This document shows, one piece after another, positions 23,137 to 32,152 of a DNA stretch of 64,000 nt. The notes beneath the pieces were generated by a model. The model did not search any database. It saw only the letters and a list, made by a program, of their open reading frames with translations, and was not told the DNA's origin. A program made the position numbers and the translations under genes. Position 1 is the first letter of the stretch. Each line of letters starts with the position of its first letter. Origin of the DNA: Geomesophilobacter sediminis (GTDB lineage Bacteria > Desulfobacterota > Desulfuromonadia > Geobacterales > Geobacteraceae); contig NZ_JAEMHM010000001.1 in NCBI RefSeq assembly GCF_016458275.1, positions 372,001-436,000 of the forward strand. Direction: 5' to 3'.

Positions 23137-25800
23137 ATGTTCACCGACGATACCTCCCTCAGCGACCGGCTCGACGACGCCCAGAGGCGGCTTGCCTCCT
23201 GCGAGGCGCGCTGTCGCAACATCCTCCGGGGGTGTGTCTTCGGCGTCGTCTTCCTCGGCCGGGAGGGGGGGCTTCGGTACGCGAACCCGGCGGCGGAGGC
23301 GATCCTCGGCCCCGCCCCCGCTCCCGGGGAGCTTGAGGCACTTCTCGCTGCCCTGCCCAAGGGGGAGCTCCCCCTTTCCCGAGGGGAGGAGACGGTGTGG
23401 CTGGAGGTGACCGGGAGCCGTTCGGAGTGGGAGGGGGGGGAGGCGTGGTTCGTCACCCTCGCCGACATCACCGCGCGCCGGCGCGCCGCTGCCGAACTCG
23501 CCACGAGCCAGGAACGGCTGGAACACGCGCTCGACGCCGCCGGGATGGGGTCGTGCGACATGGACGCCGCCAGCGGGGAGGGGGTCTGGACCCGTCAGCA
23601 TTTCCTGATTTTGGGCTACCCCGATCCGCAGCAGCGCAGTGCCCCCGCCTCGATGGCCCAGTGGCAGCAACTGATCGTCGGGGAGGATCGGGGACGGGTG
23701 GGGTGGGAACTGGAGCAGGCGCGCCGCGATGGCGCGCCGTTTCACTCGGAACATCGGATCCGTCGCCTCCAAAACGGCGAGCCCCTGTGGGTGAGCGTGA
23801 ACGGCCGCTTTGTGCAAAGCGGCGCCGGGGCGCGGTTCATCGGGGTCATCTTCGACATCTCGCAGCGGCGCCGGGCCGAAGAGGAGCTGCGCCGCTCCGA
23901 GCTCCACTACCGCCTCCTCTTCGAGACGGTCCCGCAGGGAATCGTGTTCCAGGACGCGCAGGGGCGCATCACCTCGATGAATCCGGCCGCCGAGGCGATC
24001 GTCGGACGCAGTGCTTCGGAACTGGTCGGGAAGCGGGCCGAAGAGCTTGAGATCGTGGTGTTGCATCCGGACGGCTCCCCCCTGCCGGTGGCGGAACACC
24101 CCTCACTGCGCGCCCTGCGCGGCGCTCTTTCGGTCCCCGGGGTGGAAATGTGGGTGCACAACCGCCGGGAAAACGCCTACCGCTACCTCGTGGTAACCGC
24201 CGTCCCCCAGTTCCGTCCGGGCGAAGCGGCCCCCTTCCAGGTCTATACCATGCTGCAGGACGTCACCGAGCAAAAGCGTGCGAAGGAGCGGCTCGTGGAA
24301 AGCGAGTCCCGGTTTCGCTGGCTCTTCGAGTCCGACCTGATCGCGATCTACTTCTGGGACACCGAGGGGCGCATCACCGAGGCAAACCAGGCCTTTTGCA
24401 GCATGCTCGGCTACAGCAGGGACGAGTGCCGCGCCGGCAGGATGACCTGGCACGAGGTGACCGATCCTGAATCGCACCCCGCCGACGAGCGGGCTCTCCA
24501 CGAGATGGAGCGCCACCGCTTTTGCCCCCCCTACGAAAAGGTCTTTCTGAGCCCCAAGGACGGCCGCCGGGTCCCCGCCCTGGTCGCCGCGGCGTTGATG
24601 GCCGGGTCCCAGACCGAAGGGATCGCCTACGCCGTCGATCTCACCGAGCTTAAACGGGTGGAGGAGGCGCTGCGCCGCAGCGAGACCACCCTCAAGCTTG
24701 CCATCGAGGCGACGGGGCTGGGGACCTACGATTACAATCCGGAAACCGGGACGCTGCACTGGTCCGAGATCGCCCGGCGCCACTACCAGGTCCCCGCCGG
24801 CGCCGAGACCGACTTCGACTTTTTCATCGGCCGGGTGCACCCCGACGACCGGCCGCGGATCGCGGAACTGGTCCGGCGGGCCCTGCTCCCCGAGCAGGGG
24901 GGCGCCTTCGATGCCATCTACCGTATCGTCGTGGACGGGAAGGAGCGGATCCTCTCGGCGCGCGGCAAGACGACCTTTGACGAGCAGGGGCGTGCGGTAC
25001 GGATGGTGGGGACCTGCCTCGACGTAACCGAGATCCTCCAGACCGAAAAATCCCTCAAGGAGGAGACCGCGCGCCGCTTGCTCGCGGTCGAGGAGTTGCA
25101 GCGCCAGGAACGTCTGCTGCTCGACCAAAGCCGGCTCGCCGCGATGGGGGAGATGCTGGGCAACATCGCGCACCAGTGGCGTCAGCCCTTGAACACCCTC
25201 GCGCTGATCATCCAGGAGGTCCCCCGTTTCTACCAGGGCGGACTCTTCAGCAAACGCTACCTCGACCAAAGCGTCGCCCGCGCCATGCAGGTGATCAGCA
25301 GCCTCTCCCAGATGATCGACGGTTTCCGCAGCTTCATCCAACCGGACGTGGAGCGGGTCCCCTTCGCGGCGGCGGTCGAGGTCGCCCGGGCGGTCGCGCT
25401 CGCCGAGGCCGCCTTTGACCTCCTGCGCAACCGCATCCTGGTGGACGTCGATCCGCAGGCGGTGATCGTCGGCTATCCCAACGAATACTCCCAGGTCATC
25501 CTCAACATACTGGCCAACGCCAAAGACGCCTTCGTGGAACGGCAGGTGTCCCAGCCCGTGGTCCGGATCCGCCTCTTTCGGGAAGGGGGGCGGGTGGTCC
25601 TGACCATCGCCGACAACGCCGGGGGAATCCCCAACGAGATCATCGGACGGATCTTCGACCCCTATTTCACCACCAAGGGCCCCACCCAGGGGACCGGCAT
25701 CGGACTGTTCATGTCCAAGACCATCGTGGAGCGCCACATGGACGGGACCCTGCGCGCCCGCAACCTCGCCGATGGCGCCGAGTTCCGCATCGAGGTCTGA
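23137..25800 (+). CDS. Multi-PAS sensor histidine kinase with HQWRQPLN H-box
   Basis: An 887-residue kinase without membrane segments. Five PAS-like modules follow one another (about 22-110, 125-245, 250-380, 388-510, 515-640); several end in the DITxR / DVTE linker, for example VIFDISQRRRAEEE, MLQDVTEQKRAKER and CLDVTEILQTEK. The kinase core has H-box GNIAHQWRQPLNTL (His679), N-box LANAKDAF, G1 DNAGGIPNEII, F-box FDPYFTTKG and G2 GTGIGLFMSKT. The first PAS is degenerate. This is the third kinase in the window with this H-box type. The partner response regulator is unknown. It lies 57 bases after the preceding kinase gene; ribosome binding site AAAGGA. Confidence 0.92.
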   Translation: MFTDDTSLSDRLDDAQRRLASCEARCRNILRGCVFGVVFLGREGGLRYANPAAEAILGPAPAPGELEALLAALPKGELPLSRGEETVWLEVTGSRSEWEGGEAWFVTLADITARRRAAAELATSQERLEHALDAAGMGSCDMDAASGEGVWTRQHFLILGYPDPQQRSAPASMAQWQQLIVGEDRGRVGWELEQARRDGAPFHSEHRIRRLQNGEPLWVSVNGRFVQSGAGARFIGVIFDISQRRRAEEELRRSELHYRLLFETVPQGIVFQDAQGRITSMNPAAEAIVGRSASELVGKRAEELEIVVLHPDGSPLPVAEHPSLRALRGALSVPGVEMWVHNRRENAYRYLVVTAVPQFRPGEAAPFQVYTMLQDVTEQKRAKERLVESESRFRWLFESDLIAIYFWDTEGRITEANQAFCSMLGYSRDECRAGRMTWHEVTDPESHPADERALHEMERHRFCPPYEKVFLSPKDGRRVPALVAAALMAGSQTEGIAYAVDLTELKRVEEALRRSETTLKLAIEATGLGTYDYNPETGTLHWSEIARRHYQVPAGAETDFDFFIGRVHPDDRPRIAELVRRALLPEQGGAFDAIYRIVVDGKERILSARGKTTFDEQGRAVRMVGTCLDVTEILQTEKSLKEETARRLLAVEELQRQERLLLDQSRLAAMGEMLGNIAHQWRQPLNTLALIIQEVPRFYQGGLFSKRYLDQSVARAMQVISSLSQMIDGFRSFIQPDVERVPFAAAVEVARAVALAEAAFDLLRNRILVDVDPQAVIVGYPNEYSQVILNILANAKDAFVERQVSQPVVRIRLFREGGRVVLTIADNAGGIPNEIIGRIFDPYFTTKGPTQGTGIGLFMSKTIVERHMDGTLRARNLADGAEFRIEV

Positions 25801-26113
25801 ACCCCTTTTCAAATTTGCAAAAACCGCCTTACCCGGTTTTGCAAAACTGCAAAGTATCCCCGCCCCCGGCAATCGCTTGCCAACCGATCAGAATTGCACC
25901 CGTTTTTCCCCATTGCCTTTCCGCCGATTCCGGAACCCATTTTTGCATCGTTGCAAAACCGGCGGGTGCTCCGGTTTTAAGGTATTTCGGCACCGATTTG
26001 CTACAGGGCTGGAATCACAGGGAAAAAGGCGATCAAGAAAAAATTATAACGTTGGTATGCTCGTTGCTATTACCTGGGCAGATAGCTGAACTCAAACCAG
26101 GAGGTTTAACATC
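25801..26113. promoter_or_regulatory. Intergenic region with repeated TTTTGCAA palindromes
   Basis: Between the kinase and the MFS transporter. TTGCAAAAACCG (25815-25826) pairs with CGGTTTTGCAA (25834-25844), a possible transcript hairpin. TTTTGCAAAA (25837-25846) is itself a perfect palindrome, and TTTTGCA-TCG-TTGCAAAA (25941-25958) is a third site. No T tract follows, so this looks more like operator or RNA-structure DNA than a terminator. The base composition is lower in GC than the genes. No convincing -35/-10 pair was found. Confidence 0.4.
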
Positions 26114-27415
26114 ATGGCGACGACAACGAAAAACAAGGGGTGGCAGGTAGTCTCTGCCGGTACCGGGATCAACCTGGCGCTCGGCGTCCTGTATGCGTGG
26201 AGTATCTTCAAAGGTGCCATCCAGGCATCGATCAAGGCCGGCGGTCCCGGCGCGTTCAACTGGAGCCTTTCCTCCGTCAACGACCCGTATGCCCTGTGCT
26301 GCCTCTTCTTCGCGTTCTCGATGATCATCGCCGGCAAGTGCCAGGACAAGATCGGTCCGGCGCGCACCGCCCTGATCGGCGGCCTTTTGGTCGGGGCCGG
26401 CTTCACCCTGATGTCGTTTTCCAACAGCTACGCCGCCTGGGTCACCGGCTTCGGCTTCCTGGCCGGCTCCGGCTTCGGTTTCGGCTACTCGGCGGCCACT
26501 CCGCCGGCACTTAAGTGGTTCTCCGCCAAGAAGACCGGCCTCATCGCCGGGATCGTCGTTGCCGGCTTCGGCCTGGCCCCGGTGTACATCGCACCGCTTT
26601 CGAGCTACCTCCTCGGGGCCTATGGCATCCCGAAATCCATGCTGATCCTCGCCATCGGCTTTGCCATCGTGGTTTGCGCCCTCTCCTTCGTACTGGAAAA
26701 TCCGCCGGCCGGGTACGTTCCGGCTGAGCCGGCCCAGAAAGAAGGCGCCGCCCCGGCTCCCAAGAAATCGGTTCATGACGCCACCGTCGGCGAGATGCTC
26801 CGTTCCGGCAAGTTCTACGTCCTTTGGACCACCTTCTTCATCGGCGCCGGCGCCGGGCTCATGGTGATCGGTTCGGTCGCGGGGCTCGCCAAGCACAGCA
26901 TGGGCAAGATGGCCTTCGTCGCCGTCGCCATCATGGCGGTGGGCAACGCCTCCGGCCGCGTCGTCGCCGGGGTCCTCTCCGACAAGATCGGCCGCCGCGC
27001 CACCCTGACCATCATGCTTTCCTTCCAGGCGATCCTGATGTTCGCCGCAATTCCCGTGGTCGGCTCCGACAGCGCCGTTTTGCTGGTGCTCCTTGCCTCC
27101 TTCATCGGCTTCAACTACGGCTCCAACCTGACGCTGTTCCCCTCGTTTGCCAAGGACTACTGGGGGTTCAAGAACTACGGCCTCAACTACGGTACCCTCT
27201 TCACCGCCTGGGGGGTCGGCGGTCTGGTGATGGGGCGCGTCTCGGAGATGCTCAACGCGCAGCCGGGCGGCCTGAACAAGTCCTTTATCCTCGCCGGCAG
27301 TTGCCTCGCTTTCGGCACCGTACTCACCTTCTTCCTGCGTGAGAAAAAGGCGGTCACCGCCGAGGCCACCGTGATGGTCGGGGAGCAGGCGACGGTCGCG
27401 GTCGAAAAGGCCTGA
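26114..27415 (+). CDS. OFA-family MFS transporter (monocarboxylate / oxalate-formate type)
   Basis: A 433-residue inner-membrane carrier with 12 predicted helices, of the oxalate:formate antiporter family. The N-terminus GTGINLALGVLYAWSIFKGAI is typical, as are the repeated DKIGPARTALIGG and DKIGRRATLTIM loop motifs after helices 2 and 8, and GFGFGYSAATPPALKWFSAKKTGLIAGIVVAGFG. A linker of ~25 residues rich in Pro/Ala (ENPPAGYVPAEPAQKEGAAPAPKK) joins the two halves. In Geobacter-like bacteria, OFA members often carry acetate, lactate, pyruvate or formate; which one cannot be told. A strong ribosome binding site (AGGAGG) precedes the ATG. It stands alone and ends at a strong terminator. Confidence 0.88.
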   Translation: MATTTKNKGWQVVSAGTGINLALGVLYAWSIFKGAIQASIKAGGPGAFNWSLSSVNDPYALCCLFFAFSMIIAGKCQDKIGPARTALIGGLLVGAGFTLMSFSNSYAAWVTGFGFLAGSGFGFGYSAATPPALKWFSAKKTGLIAGIVVAGFGLAPVYIAPLSSYLLGAYGIPKSMLILAIGFAIVVCALSFVLENPPAGYVPAEPAQKEGAAPAPKKSVHDATVGEMLRSGKFYVLWTTFFIGAGAGLMVIGSVAGLAKHSMGKMAFVAVAIMAVGNASGRVVAGVLSDKIGRRATLTIMLSFQAILMFAAIPVVGSDSAVLLVLLASFIGFNYGSNLTLFPSFAKDYWGFKNYGLNYGTLFTAWGVGGLVMGRVSEMLNAQPGGLNKSFILAGSCLAFGTVLTFFLREKKAVTAEATVMVGEQATVAVEKA

Positions 27416-27445
27416 TCCCAAGCTCGGGAACGCAGATACAACGGA

Positions 27446-27477
27446 GGGGCCATGCCGAAAAGCATGGCCCCTTTTTT
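27446..27477 (+). terminator. Strong Rho-independent terminator of the MFS gene
   Basis: GGGGCCATGC (27446-27455) pairs perfectly with GCATGGCCCC (27462-27471), followed by six T. An in-frame ATG at 27452 lies inside this stem, so translation of the next gene cannot sensibly begin there. Confidence 0.92.
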
Positions 27478-27493
27478 AACGAAAGGTGATAGT

Positions 27494-28690
27494 ATGGCGC
27501 ACCCGGAGGGGAATCGCGCAACGTTCGAGGGAGATGGGATGGACGGTTCGGATGGGATGGACACCACCTACGTAACCATCATGCTGGTGGTGTTTCTGGT
27601 GATCACGGGACTGGCCGTGGACGTCGGCTATCTCTACGTGAGCGAGGAGGACCTTTTGAGCGCTGCGGAGAGCTCGGCGCTTGCCGGGGCGCAGGCGATG
27701 CAGCACCGGATGCTGACCCAGGTGCAGCAGGATCCGTCGCAACTTCCCGCCGCATCCCGGGACCTCGTGCAGCAGGCCGGCCGCCAGGCGGCGCTGGAAT
27801 TCGTCTCGGGTAAAACCGCCGCCGCGGCGCTCGTCGAGCTGAAAAACAACAACGGCAACGCCCTCACCGACGAAAATGACGTCACCGTCGGCTTTTGGAA
27901 CCTGAGCAGTCACACCTATACCCCCAACGCCACCCCCGTGAACGCGATCCAGGTCCGCACCCGGCGCACCGCCGAGAGCAGCTCGGTCGGGATGGGGACT
28001 TTGGGAACCTTCCTCGCCAAGATCTCCGGCACCGAAAGCTTCGCTACTACCCCGGTCGCCGTCGCCTCCCTGGTCACCGCGACCCGCGGCAACGTCGCCC
28101 TGTGCGGCCCGGTCACGACCCGCTCCTGCAGCTACCCCGACATCTGCAACCTCCCCGAGACCCGGTTGAGCGCCTCCGGCGGCACCCCCGGTGCCGGCCG
28201 CTTCCTCTTTACCTCGCTGCTCAGCCCGGTGAACGCGCTGGAGAGCATGAGCCAGCTCGTCTGCACCGAACTGCCGCCGCAGGATGTCTGCGGCAAGCCG
28301 ATCTACCTCACCGGGGGCAATCCCTCCCTGATGGCCGACGTCGCCGCCATGATGTACGACCGCTCGGTCGATCTTGCCAACAAGGAGTTCGACCGGCAGG
28401 GGCGGGTCACCGGGTGGTGGGTCATCCTTCCGGTGGCCGACTGCACCGCCTCCGGTCCGGGGACCGGTTTCCAGACCCGCCCCGTCTCGCGCTACGCCCT
28501 GGTCCGCCTCTCCCGGATCTGTGCCGCTGCCGGCGCCGTCGGCTGCCGCGACGCCGGCCGGACCGTTCCCCCCGCACCCGCCTGCAACGGCGCCACCGAA
28601 GGGATCTACCTGGACCGGATCGCGACCGTCTCCTGCGATCGCAAGGATCTCGTGCGCCTGCCCGGCCTGAAACCGGTCCTGGTCAAGTAG
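27494..28690 (+). CDS. TadG/TadE-like protein, single N-terminal membrane anchor
   Basis: A 398-residue protein with one hydrophobic segment (about residues 26-47, VTIMLVVFLVITGLAVDVGYLYV) preceded by a short charged N-terminus. The segment and the following EEDLLSAAESSALAGAQAM match the start of TadG-type minor pilins and related pseudopilin-like proteins (helical TadE domain with conserved Ala). The rest is extracytoplasmic, with about ten Cys and a long low-homology region. No tad operon (tadA, tadB, rcpA, flp) lies next to it, so it stands alone. It may have a role in surface assembly or as an independent periplasmic anchor. The start at 27494 has AAAGGTGA upstream; the earlier ATG is within the terminator. 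Confidence 0.7.
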   Translation: MAHPEGNRATFEGDGMDGSDGMDTTYVTIMLVVFLVITGLAVDVGYLYVSEEDLLSAAESSALAGAQAMQHRMLTQVQQDPSQLPAASRDLVQQAGRQAALEFVSGKTAAAALVELKNNNGNALTDENDVTVGFWNLSSHTYTPNATPVNAIQVRTRRTAESSSVGMGTLGTFLAKISGTESFATTPVAVASLVTATRGNVALCGPVTTRSCSYPDICNLPETRLSASGGTPGAGRFLFTSLLSPVNALESMSQLVCTELPPQDVCGKPIYLTGGNPSLMADVAAMMYDRSVDLANKEFDRQGRVTGWWVILPVADCTASGPGTGFQTRPVSRYALVRLSRICAAAGAVGCRDAGRTVPPAPACNGATEGIYLDRIATVSCDRKDLVRLPGLKPVLVK

Positions 28691-28764
28691 CGCCTTTTTG
28701 CCTCAACTCCCCGATATTGCACGTCCCAAATGATGAACCCCCTCTAATTTCTAAACAGGAAGTA

Positions 28765-28845
28765 TACCATTACTAAACTTTTCGTTGACAAAACGAAGGG
28801 AAATGCTACAGTGCGGCTGAAACAAAATGTTTACCATCACTAAAC
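28765..28845 (+). promoter_or_regulatory. Promoter of the cupin-HTH regulator flanked by direct repeats
   Basis: The direct repeat TACCATTACTAAAC (28765-28778) and TACCATCACTAAAC (28832-28845) differ at one position. Between them lie TTGACA (28785-28790) and TACAGT (28807-28812) with a 16-base spacer. One repeat lies just above the -35 box and the other past the start site. This layout fits autoregulation by the HTH protein that begins 14 bases later. The two sites are 67 bases apart. Confidence 0.65.
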
Positions 28846-28858
28846 CCGGAGGCCGGTC

Positions 28859-29404
28859 GTGAAAATCGGTGAGAGGTTGAAGCGGCTCAGGATGGTCAAC
28901 TCCCTGACTCAGGAGGAGTTGGCGAGTCGCGCCGATCTTACCAAAGGATTCATCTCGCAGCTGGAAAACGACGCCACATCCCCGTCGATCGCGACGCTCA
29001 AAGACATCGTCGACGTCTTCGGGATCAGCATGCAGGAGTTTTTCAGCGAGGAGCCCGACCAGGAAATCATCTTCGGCAAGGATGCGCGGGTCCAGGCGAC
29101 CCATGACGACGACGGCTTCAAGGTGGAGCTGCTGGTTCCCGGCGCCCAGAACCGGGACATGGACCCGGTGCTGGTGACCATCGAACCGGGGTCCGAGATG
29201 GAGGAGCAGCCCATTCACGAGGGGGAGGAATTCGCCTACGTGCTCTCCGGCAAGCTCCAGCTCAAACTGGATGACAAGGTCTACACCGTCGGCAAGGACG
29301 AGTGCTTCTACTTCGCTTCGGACAAGCGGCACTCGGTGAAAAACGTCGGCAAGAGCGTGGCGAAACTTCTTTGGGTGGTGACGCCGCCGACCTTCTACTA
29401 CTGA
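28859..29404 (+). CDS. HTH (XRE-type) regulator with C-terminal cupin sensor domain
   Basis: A 181-residue regulator: an N-terminal helix-turn-helix (residues 1-62, RLKRLRMVNSLTQEELASRADLTKGFISQLENDATSPSIATL) and a C-terminal cupin (about 105-178, VTIEPGSEMEEQPIHEGEEFAYVLSGKLQLKL). The two His/Glu positions of the cupin (H..EGEE and the later DKRHSVKN) suggest a metal or small-ligand site. The architecture is that of the PuuR / SutR-like repressors; PuuR senses putrescine. The gene sits directly upstream of the carboxynorspermidine synthase, nspC and speA genes, so polyamine-responsive control is a good inference. The GTG start at 28859 has GGAGG seven bases upstream. Direct repeats around its promoter suggest self-control. 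Confidence 0.9.
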   Translation: MKIGERLKRLRMVNSLTQEELASRADLTKGFISQLENDATSPSIATLKDIVDVFGISMQEFFSEEPDQEIIFGKDARVQATHDDDGFKVELLVPGAQNRDMDPVLVTIEPGSEMEEQPIHEGEEFAYVLSGKLQLKLDDKVYTVGKDECFYFASDKRHSVKNVGKSVAKLLWVVTPPTFYY

Positions 29405-29525
29405 AAAGCGGCCGCGTTCGCCGCGGCACGAAAGAGGTAAAGCGGCAGATCGGTTGGAATTGCGTCAAAGACGGTTCCACCGTTTTTTTGTGCGCGCTTT
29501 CCGGCGAGATTTGGGGCCTCAGGAC

Positions 29526-29573
29526 GCACCCCATCCTCACCCCGACCCTCTCCTTGCAGGAGAGGGAGGTAAC
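29526..29573. repeat. Dispersed repeat, family C
   Basis: CACCCCATCCTCACCCCG...CTCTCCTTGCAGGAGAGGGAGG. A reduced copy of the element at 950-1013; the CTCTCCT/AGGAGAG arms form a small hairpin just upstream of the next gene. Confidence 0.6.
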
Positions 29574-29623
29574 TACGCCAGATTTTTCCAAAAGAGAACC
29601 TTGATACAGAGGAGAACCCAGAC

Positions 29624-30822
<1,199 letters not shown>

Positions 30823-30826
<4 letters not shown>

Positions 30827-31977
30827 CCCATTGGCATGTCGATGAAATGACGCGGCTCGCCCCTTCCCCCGCTTACGTGGTGGACCTGGGACGGCTGCGT
30901 CATAACCTCGCCATCCTGGACGAGGTGCAAAGGCGGAGCGGGGCGAAGATCCTGCTGGCGCTCAAGGCGTTTGCCATGTGGAGCACCTTCCCGATCATCG
31001 CCGAGACCCTGCACGGCGTCTGCGCCAGTTCCCCGTGGGAGGCGCGGCTGGGGCGCGAGGAATTCGGCCGGGAGGTCCATTCCTTCTCCGCCGCCTTCAA
31101 GGAGAGCGACGTCGTCGAGCTCCTCGAGACCTCCAACCACCTGGTCTTCAACTCCTTCAACCAGCTGGAGCGGTTCCGGCCGGAGTGGGAAAAGGCGGCC
31201 GGGCGGGTTTCGGTGGGGCTTCGGGTGAACCCGGAGTGGTCCGAGGGGCACACCCCGATCTACGACCCGTGCGCTCCGAAGTCGCGCCTGGGGATTCCCC
31301 GCGCCGAGTTCGAGGGGAGATCGCTTCAGGGGGTGGAGGGGCTGCACTTCCATACCTTGTGCGAGCAGCTCTTCGAGCCGCTGGAACGGACGGCACGCGC
31401 CTTCGAAGAGAAGTTCGGGGCGTTTCTCCCCGGCATGAAATGGCTGAACCTCGGCGGCGGGCACCACATCACCCGCGAGGGGTACGACATCGACGCCCTG
31501 GTGGAGCTGGTGCTCCACTTCCGGAACAAGTACGGCGTGGAGGTGTACCTGGAGCCGGGCGAGGCGATCGCCATCGGCACCGGGATCCTGGTGAGCGAGG
31601 TGCTCGACGTGGTCCACAACGTGGTCGATATCGCCATCCTCGATGTCTCGGCGACCTGCCACATGCCGGACATCCTGGAGATGCCGTACCGTCCCGAGAT
31701 CGCTTCCGGCTTCGATGCCGGCGCGAAGCCGTATGACTACCGGCTGGGGGGACCCTCCTGCCTTGCCGGGGACGTGATCGGGGACTGGTCCTTCGAGAAG
31801 CCGCTTGAGCCCGGCGACCGGCTGGCCTTTCTCGACATGTCGCACTATACGATGGTGAAGACGACTACCTTCAACGGGATCCAGCACCCGCACCTTTGCA
31901 CCTTCGAGCCGGAAACGTGGGAACTCAAGGTGGTAAGGAGCTTCGGGTATCCGGATTTCAGGAGCCGGTTGTCGTAA
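30823..31977 (+). CDS. nspC: Carboxynorspermidine decarboxylase
   Basis: A 384-residue PLP-dependent decarboxylase of fold type III (alanine racemase-like), which removes the carboxyl group from carboxy(nor)spermidine to give (nor)spermidine. The PLP lysine is in LALKAFA near the N-terminus; LNLGGGHHITREGYD and EPGEAIAIGTGILV are cofactor-phosphate and cofactor-ring regions; DVSATCHMPDILEMPYRP carries the active-site Cys (HMPD block, typical of the NspC clade). The GTG start at 30823 overlaps the TGA of the synthase gene by four bases, with GGAG upstream, so both proteins are made in step. It completes the alternative spermidine pathway together with speA, which provides agmatine for putrescine. 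Confidence 0.94.
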
Positions 31978-31986
31978 GCATTATGC

Positions 31987-32028
31987 AGAAACCCCATCCT
32001 CACCCGGTCCCTTGAAGGGGAGGGGACG
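31987..32028. repeat. Dispersed repeat, family C
   Basis: CCCCATCCTCACCCGGTCCC followed by TTGAAGGGGAGGGG, the reverse form of the element seen at 45138-45202. It lies just after the nspC stop. Confidence 0.6.
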
Positions 32029-32099
32029 CTGGGCACGGCTGCTGCCTGACCGTTTCGTCACCCTCTTGTTGCTTCCGAGATTGACGTGGACATAGAAAC

Positions 32100-32132
32100 A
32101 ACTTCGAACCTGGAACTTTGAACTTCGAACCG
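32100..32132. repeat. Short heptad repeats of TT(T/C)GAAC type before speA
   Basis: CTTCGAAC, CTGGAAC, TTTGAAC and TTCGAAC follow one another with a period of about seven bases. A similar set lies before aspS at 47744-47772. The array ends 20 bases before the speA start. Confidence 0.6.
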
Positions 32133-32152
32133 TAGTTAAGGGTGCACTGAAC

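Noticed and set aside
25983-26000. Sigma-54-like site GGCACCGATTTGC before the OFA transporter
   Set aside because: The spacing between the GG and GC elements is one base short of the required distance.
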